A stretch of 64,000 nucleotides of DNA, from the NCBI RefSeq assembly GCF_005843925.1, contig NZ_VCBC01000006.1, forward strand, positions 62,001 through 126,000, read 5' to 3'. Source of the DNA: Thalassotalea litorea (GTDB lineage Bacteria > Pseudomonadota > Gammaproteobacteria > Enterobacterales > Alteromonadaceae). The notes under the pieces are model-generated. The model did no database searches. It worked only from the letters and a program-made list of their open reading frames with translations, and had not been told where the DNA came from. A program made the translations under genes and the position numbers. Positions 46,201 to 54,734 of the stretch are shown one piece after another. The number at the start of each line of letters is the position of its first letter. The first letter of the stretch is position 1.

Positions 46201-46367
46201 TGTCCGCTTCCTATGAAATCACTAAGAATTTGAAAGTGGCCTTTAGAGGTTATAACCTAACCGATGAATTACGTTATGAATACGTCGGTGAAGATGCTCG
46301 CAATGTAAGTCGTATTAATTACGATGGTCGTACTTATTCGGCCAATATTAGTTATACGTTCCAATAG
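43287..46367 (+). CDS. TonB-dependent outer-membrane receptor (copy 2)
   Basis: A 1026-aa receptor, distant paralogue of copy 1. The signal peptide ends SVLAQ. The plug shows VEVIEVTGVRSALESALNVKREA-type sequence, ISAEDINGLPALDMGEALQAIPGIQVNREG, DINLRGLPGSFVKVTANGQS and VIKSPTAAHQEGGIAGIVD. The barrel ends NISYTFQ. The ribosome-binding site is GGGGAG six bases before ATG. Two receptors next to a candidate ulvan lyase suggest import of differently sized or sulfated oligosaccharides. A strong terminator ends the transcript. Confidence 0.93.
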   Translation: MSSFNGQNNNYRRAALSSSALLLMAVSAPSVLAQEVKAAIASQNGDGTNTEEVEVIEVTGVRSALESALNVKREANSIVDAISAEDINGLPALDMGEALQAIPGIQVNREGERRTSDINLRGLPGSFVKVTANGQSFTTPSRSASPVGSPNPFGSFDPSVFDGVTVIKSPTAAHQEGGIAGIVDKKLPSSLRKPDGRYTVSVGTRYEDLKDGFDTEFKLSASKHFIEDVFAGALKVGYSDQNFRRDSVLFARKEFVDSNTYDEYDTWKADMVSQGLLPENAVVKASSTVQQLAEVSRGDRISVAGNLEFKPTKNWELGLDVLYTKRDLKDGNFEQVSSEVRNRGTRTWRGQQIIPDPNTVPFLTGYGDDGTPIYAISRVTLENAAYVPANRIFGFFEEAKGAFFDFEYVGNDWSFDGIVSKSKSENEFNQTGFDFRLQGSTSGSIQPTGVTTVIDTGQGNLDNMFVSMDGWQGINYDQAFKTGNPLNLNVGDVSDPRKLDFYVLGRHDNPKRDMESIDLNLHKEFDFEIIGDAFVLNTLHFGGRYSSETLENEDYTPSSGGINVANIGSDFLSDQILAESQNPWFNGKIPGGAGSEGGWYTLDTAYIVEQLQDGLVISDEFTEIPSSGFIARTERNTDNVLDRWETNFDATEEITAAYLMADFAGELGSVFYSGNLGVRYVTTDVTIDGAQQEYYDGNQYRIVDMVTENSYDHVLPSFNAAFELRDDLVARFALSKGLVRPNIRAQTPVLTVQEGENSVRVDFPKSDVEPYTSDNFDLSLEWYNREGSAISIGFFQKDITGLFQEEVICPMPGEPNAEELTQQTGDLIREDFADGTFICTQQDPYEQEDGDIINRTANIKRFYNSASTIEVTGYELAVQQKLDFLPYPWNGLGGVLNYSYVENETLNEGAEDKGDGLIGISPNSYNLITYYENDGFSIRLAYNYRDEYKLDGGASFGGPDQKNVKARGQLDLSASYEITKNLKVAFRGYNLTDELRYEYVGEDARNVSRINYDGRTYSANISYTFQ

Positions 46368-46435
46368 AGAGTAATCATTAAGATTGCTCGATAAATTGGT
46401 GTTTATTCAGTCAATGGGTAAATAGAACAAGTCTA

Positions 46436-46469
46436 AATGCGGCCAGTACTTACTGGTCGCATTTTTTTT
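46436..46469 (+). terminator. Rho-independent terminator after TonB receptor copy 2
   Basis: AATGCGGCCAGTA pairs with TACTGGTCGCATT (13 bp, one G-T) around loop CT, followed by an uninterrupted T run. It lies between the receptor and the BNR_4 lipoprotein, so the latter is transcribed separately or by read-through. Confidence 0.9.
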
Positions 46470-46497
46470 GGCAAAATTAATCAATAAGTACATATTT

Positions 46498-47919
46498 ATG
46501 AGAAAAATCACCTTCCATATAACCGCCTCAAACCAATGTGTTTTGGCATTTTTCTTGTTGTTGTCGCTTGGTAACCTGGCGGGTTGTACAGCGAACACCG
46601 ATGCAACGGTTACCACTAACGCTGCCAGCGACAGTCAATCACAATTATCATCGCTAGCTATCGACAATGTTTGGTCTGGGCACCGAATCAAACCTTATTT
46701 ACTGACGCGCGGTAAAAATCAGTTTGTCGCTTATTTCGACAGCAATCGGCAAATGACCGTTGCTCACCGTCTGCTTGGAAAACCTTGGCGGTACTACAAG
46801 GTTGATAGTTGGTTAGGCTGGGATAGTCACAACTATGTGACGATGGAACTTGATTCTGCCGGGCACCTGCATGTTATGGGAAATATGCATGGCGATGCGA
46901 TTGAATACTTTCGTACCACGGTGCCAATGCAGGTCAGAAGCCTTAAACGGGTTGCCTCCATGGTTAATTTATCTCAGGAACAACGGATGACTTATCCGGT
47001 ATTTCTATTGAATAAAGACAATCAGCTGATTTTAAAATATCGCGATGGCGGTAGTGGCAACGGTAACGAAATCTACAATATTTATGATTCCCAAGCGCAA
47101 AAATGGTCGCGCCTTCATGGCAATACATTTCTTGATGGTGAAGGCAAGATGAGTGGTTACTTTGAGGGCCCGATTAAAGGCCCAGATGGTCATTTTCATT
47201 TGATCTGGGTATGGCGGAATACACCAAATGCCGCAACCAATCACAGCCTTTCTTATGCTAAAAGCCCCGATTTAATCCACTGGAGTGACTCACAAGGCAA
47301 GCCATTAGCGCTACCCATTACTTTAAAAGCGACAGAAGTTGTTGATCCGGTTCCGCCTTTTGCTGGAATGATAAATGGCAATGTCAAACTCGGCTTTGAC
47401 CGCGATCGCCGTCCAATTATTAGCTATCACAAATACGATGCGTCAGGCAATACTCAGATGTATGTTGCCCGCCAGGAAGGCAAACACTGGAAGTCGGTGC
47501 AAATCAGTGATTGGCAGGATTTTCGCTGGGATTTTAGTGGCCCTGGATCGCTAGGCAAATTTCCAATCAAACCCCAGTCACCGACGCTGCGTAACGACGG
47601 TAATATAGGGGTGATCGTCAGAAAACATGAGCAGGTAATGCAGTTCGTGTTAGACCCTGATACATTGGCGCCGATTCGGGTCGAAGACGTTAATATCTAC
47701 CCTCCAGAAATAGAATCGCTTACCGAAAAGGCGAATGCCTTATTAATCGATAAAGCCTTAAAACCGTTAGAGCACAATGTTTTTATTGGCGCTGGCGACA
47801 CGTCATCTACGGACAGTAAGTTTTACTTATCCTGGCATAGTCAATCCGGCAATCGCGACCGAGCCCATGATTCTATTTCTCTGCCAAGCGTTTTACTCTT
47901 GCACGAGGTGAGTTATTAG
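46498..47919 (+). CDS. BNR_4-type seven-bladed propeller lipoprotein, candidate PL24/PL25-like ulvan lyase
   Basis: Predicted endo-lyase cutting the rhamnose-uronate bond. Lipoprotein signal ends LAGC (Cys30), so it is probably on the outer membrane. BNR_4-type sequence covers the rest. The segment around GWDSHNYVTMELD and GHLHVMGNMH places His111 and His131 twenty residues apart; MTYPVFL and LKYRDG place Tyr166 and Arg182 sixteen apart; Tyr221 is in SGYFEGP. As I remember the PL25 enzyme PLSV_3936, its site is His123, His143, Tyr188, Arg204 and Tyr246, with equal spacing within each pair. I start at ATG (MRKITFH); a TTG ten codons upstream lies in the terminator. Other BNR_4 proteins have no known activity, so the lyase call is provisional. 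Confidence 0.65.
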   Translation: MRKITFHITASNQCVLAFFLLLSLGNLAGCTANTDATVTTNAASDSQSQLSSLAIDNVWSGHRIKPYLLTRGKNQFVAYFDSNRQMTVAHRLLGKPWRYYKVDSWLGWDSHNYVTMELDSAGHLHVMGNMHGDAIEYFRTTVPMQVRSLKRVASMVNLSQEQRMTYPVFLLNKDNQLILKYRDGGSGNGNEIYNIYDSQAQKWSRLHGNTFLDGEGKMSGYFEGPIKGPDGHFHLIWVWRNTPNAATNHSLSYAKSPDLIHWSDSQGKPLALPITLKATEVVDPVPPFAGMINGNVKLGFDRDRRPIISYHKYDASGNTQMYVARQEGKHWKSVQISDWQDFRWDFSGPGSLGKFPIKPQSPTLRNDGNIGVIVRKHEQVMQFVLDPDTLAPIRVEDVNIYPPEIESLTEKANALLIDKALKPLEHNVFIGAGDTSSTDSKFYLSWHSQSGNRDRAHDSISLPSVLLLHEVSY

Positions 47920-48073
47920 CGTCGAGTAAGGATATCATCCGGCAGATAGCACAGATAACCGATTCACTTGTTGTCGCGCCGGAGTGAAATATTTTGACGT
48001 TACATTAATGCCGCCAAATAAGGCTCTAAATAAGCTGCCAGTAGATAAGGTGACACACCACGAACAGGCGACG

Positions 48074-48089
48074 TCAGAGACGTCTCTGA
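48074..48089. promoter_or_regulatory. 16-bp perfect palindrome TCAGAGACGTCTCTGA
   Basis: Lies about 155 bases after the BNR_4 gene and 380 bases before rhaI. It may be a regulator site or a short hairpin; there is no T tract. Confidence 0.4.
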
Positions 48090-48404
48090 TACCTCATGAT
48101 TGAATTTGACCAAAAATGCTTGACTGTGTTTATTTGTGGGGTGATACTTCGTCATGTTTTGATCTGAGAGTGTCGTTACTTAGCCTCCGGAGGGCATTGA
48201 TAACGGTCTGATTAATAACGCAAAGGCTGTTTTGACAAGGTGTCAGGGGCGGGCAGAAAGCGAAATCTGATTGCTAATGCCTAGATGCGTATCGCTTGGA
48301 TAAACTCAAGAGAATGACCCAAAGTCTTTAATACCATGGGTTACAGTGCAGCGGTATACTTGTTAATTGCTAAAAAATTAAGTAAAACGACCAGATAAGT
48401 TATC

Positions 48405-48441
48405 CGTGTAAACCTAGCTTACACGTAGCGTTGTAACGCTA
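48405..48441. promoter_or_regulatory. Two adjacent inverted repeats upstream of rhaI
   Basis: CGTGTAA-N7-TTACACG (48,405-48,425) is immediately followed by TAGCGTT-GT-AACGCTA (48,426-48,441). Both arms are perfect, and the pair ends 27 bases before the start codon. The position fits operators or a 5'-leader structure controlling the rhamnose operon. The DeoR-family regulator at 56,278 is a candidate binder. Confidence 0.55.
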
Positions 48442-48468
48442 AATTGCAGAATAAGAGTAGGAAAGAGC

Positions 48469-49761
48469 ATGACTCAACGTATCGATAAAGCATTTATTGC
48501 AGAAGAAAATGCAAAATTAGCAGGCTTTTTAAAAGAAGATTATGAGGCGCTGGGCAATCAATTAGCCCGTGACGATATCAATATTGAAGATATCACCGCC
48601 AAAGCCGAGCAATTTCAAATTGCGGTGCCTTCCTGGGGTACCGGTACCGGTGGTACCCGTTTTGCACGCTTTCCTGGCGAAGGTGAGCCGCGCAATATCT
48701 GGGAAAAGCTGGAAGATAGCGCGGTTATCAATGACTTATCACAGTGTACCGAGCGAGTATCGCCACATTTTCCCTGGGATAAAGTGGATGACTTTACGGA
48801 ATTAAAGCAAACCTCGGACAGCTTAAACCTGAAATGGGATTCGATTAACTCCAACACGTTTCAGGATCAACCGGGCCAAGCGCATAGTTTTAAATACGGT
48901 AGTTTAAGCAACACCCGCGCGGAATCACGGGATTTGGCGATTCAGCACAACTTAGATTGTATTGAATGGGGTAAAGCCTTAGGTTCCAAAACGTTAACGG
49001 TTTGGGTGGGTGATGGCTCTAACCATCCGGGTCAACAACATTTTCAAAGTGCGTTTGAGCGTTATCTTGACAGCATGAAGCAGATTTATGCAGGTCTGCC
49101 GAGTGATTGGGAATTGCACATTGAACACAAGATGTTTGAACCTGCGTTCTACTCAACCATTATTCAGGATTGGGGCAGTAACATTCTTGCGGCGATGGAG
49201 TTAGGGCCACAGGCCAAATCTCTGGTGGATTTAGGGCACCATGCGCCGAACGTTAATATTGAAATGATCGTATCTCGTTTGATCCAGTTTAAAAAGTTGG
49301 GTGGTTTCCACTTTAATGATTCGAAATATGGTGATGATGATTTAGATAGTGGCAGTTTACATCCGTATCAACAGTTTCTTATTTTCAATGAGCTTGTCGA
49401 TGCGCAATACCGTAACCAGGAAGGTTTCGGACCGAACTATATGTTAGATCAATCGCACAACGTAACCGACCCAATCGAAAGTCTGATGAATTCAGCGGCG
49501 AGTGTTCAGCGCTCTTACGTTGCGGCATTGATTGTAGATCGTAAGAAGCTTAGCGGCTATCAACAGGACAATGATGCGTTGATGGCGAGTAACACGTTAA
49601 AGAAAGCCTTTACGACGGATGTGTCACCAATTCTTGAGATGGCACGTTTTAACCGAGGTGGGGCGATTGATCCCATCGCTGTGTATCGAGCATCGGGCTA
49701 CCGGGCTCAGGCTGGCCGTGAACGTCCTAATAGTGGCGGTAACGGTTCAGGCATCGTTTAA
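48469..49761 (+). CDS. rhaI: L-rhamnose isomerase, RhaI type
   Basis: Converts L-rhamnose to L-rhamnulose. The 430-aa protein is of the Pseudomonas-type RhaI and not the E. coli RhaA. TIM-barrel metal-site segments are LHIEHKMFEPAF, LVDLGHHAPNVNIEM and FHFNDSKYGDDDLDSG, and the N-terminal PSWGTGTGGTRFARFPG is a family hallmark. AGGAAAG precedes ATG. It heads a rightward set: isomerase, NCS1-type permease, lutA, lutB, lutC, FGGY kinase. Confidence 0.95.
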   Translation: MTQRIDKAFIAEENAKLAGFLKEDYEALGNQLARDDINIEDITAKAEQFQIAVPSWGTGTGGTRFARFPGEGEPRNIWEKLEDSAVINDLSQCTERVSPHFPWDKVDDFTELKQTSDSLNLKWDSINSNTFQDQPGQAHSFKYGSLSNTRAESRDLAIQHNLDCIEWGKALGSKTLTVWVGDGSNHPGQQHFQSAFERYLDSMKQIYAGLPSDWELHIEHKMFEPAFYSTIIQDWGSNILAAMELGPQAKSLVDLGHHAPNVNIEMIVSRLIQFKKLGGFHFNDSKYGDDDLDSGSLHPYQQFLIFNELVDAQYRNQEGFGPNYMLDQSHNVTDPIESLMNSAASVQRSYVAALIVDRKKLSGYQQDNDALMASNTLKKAFTTDVSPILEMARFNRGGAIDPIAVYRASGYRAQAGRERPNSGGNGSGIV

Positions 49762-49893
49762 GGTACGCGTTAAGTCATAAACTCACATCATAAAGGTGCT
49801 TCGGCATCTTTATGTGTATCTAGTGATACACACCAGAAAAATAATTATAAAAATACGACAGACAATAAAACTGTCGAACATTGAGGAAGTTAA

Positions 49894-51606
49894 ATGTCAA
49901 CAGCAGAAGAATTCGAAACTCAGCCAATTACACCAGACAAGTTACAGGGTGGGAAAACATTCGCGGCAAGTTATGCAGGGGAGCATGTTGCCGGTACTGA
50001 ATTTGTTATTGGTGCTTTGTTTGTATCTTGGGGCGTCGGTGCAATAGATGTCTTATTGGGTTTGTTATTAGGAAACTTATTGGCGGTACTCACATGGGGA
50101 TTAGTGACGGCACCTATTGCTACGGATACCCGACTCACTTTATACGCTTACCTTGAAAAAATCGCCGGTCCAGGCACGATAAAATTGTATAGTGTAGTCA
50201 ACGGGATTTTATTTTGTGTGCTCGCAGGGGCAATGATTACGGTATCGGCTTCGGCGGTACGAATACTCTTTGGCATACCGGATCAGGTAGGCTACTTTCC
50301 AACAGACTTACGTTTTGTCCTGGTCGTGCTCGGCGTTGGCGCCGTTGTCGTTTATATGGCAGTAAAAGGCTTTGAAAAACTCGCGGCTTTTGCCGAAGTG
50401 TGTGCGCCTTGGATGATATTAATGTTTTTGGTGGGGGCTTTTGTAATGTTGCCCACTACGGTTGCTGCTACAGCGAGTGTTGACAGCATTAATAGTTTTT
50501 CTGATTTTCTTACCGTTGCCAGTGAATCTATCTGGAAAGATACCGACGGCGACATTGGCATCTGGCATGTCGTCGCTTTTGCCTGGGTCGCGAATTTAGC
50601 GATGCATGGTAGTTTAGGTGACATGACCTTATTACGCTTTGCCAAGAAAGCGAAATATGGTTACTTCTCGGCCCTGGGGATGTTTATTGGTCATTACATG
50701 GCATGGATTTGTGCCGGTATCATGGGGGCCGGTGCTGCAATTTTATTGAAAACCAGCATTACCGCGATAGACCCGGGTTCAGTCGCATATCAAGCCTTGG
50801 GTGCAACCGGTATTTTAGCGGTGATTATCGCAGGATGGACAACCTCTAACCCGACGATTTACCGTGCCGGATTAGCCTTTAGCTCACTAAATCATGCGTG
50901 GGGCCGGACGCGAGTAACAATTGTCGTTGGTATTATAACCACCATTATCGCCTGTTCACCGTTTGTCTTTTCTGGCTTGTTAGGCTTTGTCGGGTATATG
51001 GGGCTTCTATTGGCACCTGTTGGCGCAATTATTGTCGCCGAGCATTGGCTCTTTCCCAAAATGGGTTTAACCCGTTATTGGTCATCCTATAAGGGCAATA
51101 CAACCAATCTCGCGGCTGTCATCACCTGGGTTGTATCTATGGTTGCGGGTATCGCTGTCGAACAGACGGGGTTATTACACTTGTTTTTCATTTTGATCCC
51201 ATTGTGGATTTTTTCAACGGTGCTTTACCTTGGGTTAGCATCAGCAATGGGGGCGAAAGAGACGTACCCTGAAGCCAGGGTTGCCGAACAAGCAGAATTA
51301 GAGCGAAAAGAAAAAGAATCCGCATATTTAAGCTCGCCGGTTTCTGCTCAAAACGTCGCTAAAAATAAGCAATCTTCGTTAGTTAAGTTTGCAAAATACC
51401 TTGCCTGGGCGGCGTTGGCGAGTTGTGTATATCTGGGTGTAATGTCTTATGTAAATCAAGATATTGAAACAATTCGGACTTGGTTAATCGCGCCAACACT
51501 GATCTATTTTATTACGGCTACTTATGCGTATCTGGCACAATCAAAGCAGCAACAGGAAACTGTGCACTCCGACTGTGAAGCTACGATAAAGCCAGCTTTA
51601 AAATAA
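49894..51606 (+). CDS. NCS1-family (nucleobase:cation symporter-like) permease, probable rhamnose transporter
   Basis: An inner-membrane protein of 570 aa with about twelve helices. The body resembles the cytosine/purine permease family (NCS1): ASYAGEHVAGTEFVIGALFVSWGVGAIDVLLGLLLGN-type start, FAWVANLAMHGSLGDMTLLRFAKKAKYGY in the middle and NPTIYRAGLAF. A longer hydrophilic segment (about residues 465-500) precedes two extra C-terminal helices. It lies between rhamnose isomerase and lutABC with GAGGAAG before ATG, so by context it imports L-rhamnose or a related product and not a nucleobase. That substrate is inferred. Confidence 0.8.
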   Translation: MSTAEEFETQPITPDKLQGGKTFAASYAGEHVAGTEFVIGALFVSWGVGAIDVLLGLLLGNLLAVLTWGLVTAPIATDTRLTLYAYLEKIAGPGTIKLYSVVNGILFCVLAGAMITVSASAVRILFGIPDQVGYFPTDLRFVLVVLGVGAVVVYMAVKGFEKLAAFAEVCAPWMILMFLVGAFVMLPTTVAATASVDSINSFSDFLTVASESIWKDTDGDIGIWHVVAFAWVANLAMHGSLGDMTLLRFAKKAKYGYFSALGMFIGHYMAWICAGIMGAGAAILLKTSITAIDPGSVAYQALGATGILAVIIAGWTTSNPTIYRAGLAFSSLNHAWGRTRVTIVVGIITTIIACSPFVFSGLLGFVGYMGLLLAPVGAIIVAEHWLFPKMGLTRYWSSYKGNTTNLAAVITWVVSMVAGIAVEQTGLLHLFFILIPLWIFSTVLYLGLASAMGAKETYPEARVAEQAELERKEKESAYLSSPVSAQNVAKNKQSSLVKFAKYLAWAALASCVYLGVMSYVNQDIETIRTWLIAPTLIYFITATYAYLAQSKQQQETVHSDCEATIKPALK

Positions 51607-51709
51607 ACGATTCACATTGGTATTGTGACCCTTTGGGGTACGAGTCAGAGCAGGCATGAATTGATGATTTATGCTTGCTCAATTAATTAACGCCTTGCTT
51701 GAGAACATC

Positions 51710-52504
51710 ATGACTGAACTTAATAGCCAGCATCTTCGACATTATCCTAACAAACCAAAACAAGTATATTTATACGGAACCTGTTTGGCTGACGTCCTCT
51801 TTCCAGATTCTGGTATTGATGCGATTGAATTTCTTGAGCAGCAAGGTATTGACGTGATCTTTCCACAAGGTCAGACATGTTGTGGGCAACCAGCCTATAA
51901 CTCTGGCTATCAGCAACAAGCCAAGTCGGTCGCGTTACAGCAAATCGCGCAATTCCCTTTGGATATTCCCATCGTCATTATTTCAGGTTCCTGCGGTGGC
52001 ATGATGCGTCATCATTATCCGGAGCTATTAAAAGGCGAGCCGGGTATCGAGGCGTTTTGTGAGCGAATTTTTGAATTTACCGAATTTTTAGTTCATGTAC
52101 TGAAAATAAAATTGACGGATAACGGCGAACCGGAAAAAGTCGCGATGCACACCTCCTGTGCAGCACGCCGCGAAATGGGGGTTCATATCACCGGAGCCAG
52201 TCTTATCAACCAACTCGATAATGTCGAACTCGTCATCCACAAACAGGAAAAAGAGTGCTGTGGTTTTGGCGGTACCTTCGCTGTGAAGCATGGCGATATT
52301 TCCGCGGCGATGGTGGCTGATAAGTCTGCCAGCTTAGTGGATGCCGATGTCGTAAGGTTTGTCAGTGCCGACTGGGGCTGTTTGATGAACATCAATGGTG
52401 CTCTGGAGTATCAAAAGCAACCATTGCGTGGTGAACATATTGCCAGCTATTTATTAGCAAGAACCGCAGGGAAAAAAGCCGGGGAAACGGATAATGACAG
52501 TTAA
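51710..52504 (+). CDS. lutA: L-lactate utilisation protein LutA (CCG-domain)
   Basis: First subunit of the LutABC complex that oxidises L-lactate to pyruvate. Two CCG (heterodisulfide-reductase-like) domains are visible: FPQGQTCCGQPAYNSG in the first and KECCGFGGTFAVKH in the second. I choose ATG (MTELNSQHLRHYP) with GAG six bases upstream, giving 264 aa; a start 13 codons earlier is possible. The stop overlaps the lutB start by 11 bases. In a rhamnose operon, lactate would come from lactaldehyde released by rhamnulose-1-phosphate aldolase. Confidence 0.92.
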   Translation: MTELNSQHLRHYPNKPKQVYLYGTCLADVLFPDSGIDAIEFLEQQGIDVIFPQGQTCCGQPAYNSGYQQQAKSVALQQIAQFPLDIPIVIISGSCGGMMRHHYPELLKGEPGIEAFCERIFEFTEFLVHVLKIKLTDNGEPEKVAMHTSCAARREMGVHITGASLINQLDNVELVIHKQEKECCGFGGTFAVKHGDISAAMVADKSASLVDADVVRFVSADWGCLMNINGALEYQKQPLRGEHIASYLLARTAGKKAGETDNDS

Positions 52505-53960
52505 AATTCAGGAACCTGAGCAGTCAGAAAGTAAATATGCCGAAACCGCCCGTGCGTTTCGCCAAAATGTAAAAAAAGATTTAGCTAACGCCGAGTTAAG
52601 AGAAAATTTTCATGGCGCGATGAATTACTTAATGGCAAAACGTGCCGCGTCTTTTCCCAGTGACGACGAACTGGAGACATTGCGTAATCAATGTAAGCTA
52701 ATCAAACAGCGCGCTTTGCTTAAGTTGCCGTATTTGTTGGAAAAGCTTGAAAGTAATTTACAGGCCAATGGTATTCATGTGCATTGGGCGGAAACCATTA
52801 CTGATGCTAATGAAATTATTGCGCAAGTCATCACCAGCAAAAATGGTAAACACATTGTTAAAGGTAAGTCGATGGTGTCCGAAGAAACGGCATTAAATGA
52901 CTATCTACACGCAAGGGATATGGAAATTCTGGAGTCGGATATGGGAGAGTATATTGTGCAGTTAGCACATGAGCACCCATCACATATCATCATGCCAGCC
53001 ATCCACCAGAATAAAAAGCAAGTAGCAGATCTGTTCGATAAACATATTGATGGTTTTGATTACACCACAGATGTTGATGCGCTCATTGGGGAAGGTCGTC
53101 GTATTCTTCGCGATAAATTCTGTCATGCAGATGTGGGTATCACCGGTGTGAATTTCGCTGTTGCGGAGACCGGAACCCTGTGCCTGGTTGAAAACGAAGG
53201 TAACGGGCAAATGTCCAGTGCCGTGCCCAATGTGCATATCGCTTTAACCGGCATCGAGAAAGTCGTTGAGTTGTTAGAGGATGTGCCGCCATTACTTAGC
53301 TTGCTCACTCGCAGTGCAACGGGTCAGGCCATCACCACCTATTTCAATATGATCACCAAGCCGCGCCAATCTGATGAAAAGGATGGGCCTGAAGAGGTGC
53401 ATCTGGTACTTCTTGATAATGGTCGCAGTCAAGCATTCGCTGACGAAGAGTTACGTCAAACCCTACAATGTATTCGTTGCGGTGCTTGTATGAATCATTG
53501 TCCTGTGTATACCCGAATCGGCGGGCACGCTTATGGTACGGTTTACCCGGGACCCATTGGAAAAATCATATCGCCACATATGCTTGGTTTAGAAGCGACC
53601 AAAGATTTACCTACCGCCTCTTCACTTTGCGGAGCTTGTGGCGAGGTCTGTCCGGTAAAAATACCTATCCCTAAAATTTTACAGCGACTAAGAACTGAAA
53701 GCGTTAAGGTGCATTCCGGCTCGCCTGATGAGCTTAAAGGTGCCGGTAGCAACCGTAAACCTATGGAAGCAACGATTTGGAAGATCTGGTCTTTTATTCA
53801 CAAACATCAGGGTATGTATCGTTTTTCGATGTGGGTTGCGACACGGTTGAGAGGCTTGCTGCCATCTAAGTTAGGTGTTTGGACTCAGGTTCGCAGCGCC
53901 CCGCAACTTGCACCCAAAACATTGCACGAACGCATACAAGCGCGACAACCAAGAGGCTAA
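52494..53960 (+). CDS. lutB: L-lactate utilisation iron-sulfur protein LutB
   Basis: A 488-aa ferredoxin-type subunit. The N-terminal LUD domain includes KGKSMVSEETALNDYL and GITGVNFAVAETGTLCLVENEGN. Two 4Fe-4S motifs follow, CIRCGACMNHCPVY and CGACGEVCPVKIP, then a C-terminal helical part. It passes electrons between LutA and LutC in lactate oxidation at the inner face of the membrane. It overlaps lutA; lutC starts two bases after its stop. Confidence 0.95.
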   Translation: MTVKIQEPEQSESKYAETARAFRQNVKKDLANAELRENFHGAMNYLMAKRAASFPSDDELETLRNQCKLIKQRALLKLPYLLEKLESNLQANGIHVHWAETITDANEIIAQVITSKNGKHIVKGKSMVSEETALNDYLHARDMEILESDMGEYIVQLAHEHPSHIIMPAIHQNKKQVADLFDKHIDGFDYTTDVDALIGEGRRILRDKFCHADVGITGVNFAVAETGTLCLVENEGNGQMSSAVPNVHIALTGIEKVVELLEDVPPLLSLLTRSATGQAITTYFNMITKPRQSDEKDGPEEVHLVLLDNGRSQAFADEELRQTLQCIRCGACMNHCPVYTRIGGHAYGTVYPGPIGKIISPHMLGLEATKDLPTASSLCGACGEVCPVKIPIPKILQRLRTESVKVHSGSPDELKGAGSNRKPMEATIWKIWSFIHKHQGMYRFSMWVATRLRGLLPSKLGVWTQVRSAPQLAPKTLHERIQARQPRG

Positions 53961-53962
53961 AG

Positions 53963-54661
53963 ATGGTAATGGATATTTTTGAACGCTCCCAGGCCGCGAG
54001 AACGTCGATTTTAAATAAGCTAAAACAACAGGTAGAGGGTGCGGACTATAGTAAATTACCTGCTGAAAAAGGCTTTTGTTACCCGCAATTGCCGGTTGCT
54101 GACATGTTAGAAAATTTTGTCGAACATCTGCAGGCCAATCATGCCCAGGTGATTTCCGTTTCTGCAGAGAATGTGTATCAAGTAGCAATCAATCAGTTAC
54201 GTGAACGCGGTATTGAAAAACTGCTGTGCGGGAAAGGCTCTGTGTTAGCCGAGCCATTGCAGGCCACACTGGACTCTGCACCGGAGCAAACGCTAAAACT
54301 CAGTATCTATGACTCGCATCTGGCGGATTGTAAGCAAGAGATGTTCTATGACATGCCGGCCAGTATTAGTAGCAGTCGTTGGCTCATTGCCGAAACCGGC
54401 ACGCTTGTGCTCTGGCCTTCAGCGAGCGAACCACGGACGCTATCTTTAATTCCACCGGTTCATATTGTGGTTGCCTATGCGAGCACCTTACATGCAAACT
54501 TCGCGACGTTGATCCACAACAATCAGTGGCAAGCACAGATGCCCACGAATGTATTGTTGATTTCCGGACCGTCGAAGACCGCGGATATCCAACAAACATT
54601 GGCGTTTGGTGCTCATGGCCCTAAAGAGCTAATTGTATTGCTGGTGAACGATCTGATTTAA
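53963..54661 (+). CDS. lutC: L-lactate utilisation protein LutC (LUD domain)
   Basis: Third member of the LutABC lactate oxidation set, 232 aa from the start MVMDIFERSQAARTSIL two bases beyond lutB. A longer frame starting inside lutB is unlikely. The LUD fold is shown by EKLLCGKGSVLA, RWLIAETGTLVLWPSASEPRTLSLIPPVHIVV and GPSKTADIQQTLAFGAHGPKEL. It completes the set, so the operon can take L-lactate fully to pyruvate. Confidence 0.94.
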   Translation: MVMDIFERSQAARTSILNKLKQQVEGADYSKLPAEKGFCYPQLPVADMLENFVEHLQANHAQVISVSAENVYQVAINQLRERGIEKLLCGKGSVLAEPLQATLDSAPEQTLKLSIYDSHLADCKQEMFYDMPASISSSRWLIAETGTLVLWPSASEPRTLSLIPPVHIVVAYASTLHANFATLIHNNQWQAQMPTNVLLISGPSKTADIQQTLAFGAHGPKELIVLLVNDLI

Positions 54662-54734
54662 CCGTTCCGGGAGTTGAATCTTCCTGGCGCAATTCTGCCG
54701 AGCAATGATAAGGCGCAGCTGAAATTTACTAATT

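Larger units (their letters stand above)
47920..48468. other. Intergenic stretch upstream of the rhamnose operon
   Basis: About 550 bases without a gene. It contains a 16-bp palindrome at 48,074, the palindrome CCTCCGGAGG at 48,184-48,193, and two adjacent inverted repeats at 48,405-48,441 just before rhaI. It is therefore probably a regulatory region. Confidence 0.5.

Noticed and set aside
46468..46498. TTG start ten codons upstream for the BNR_4 lipoprotein
   Set aside because: It overlaps the terminator of the preceding receptor and would spoil the lipoprotein signal; the ATG at 46,498 is preferred.
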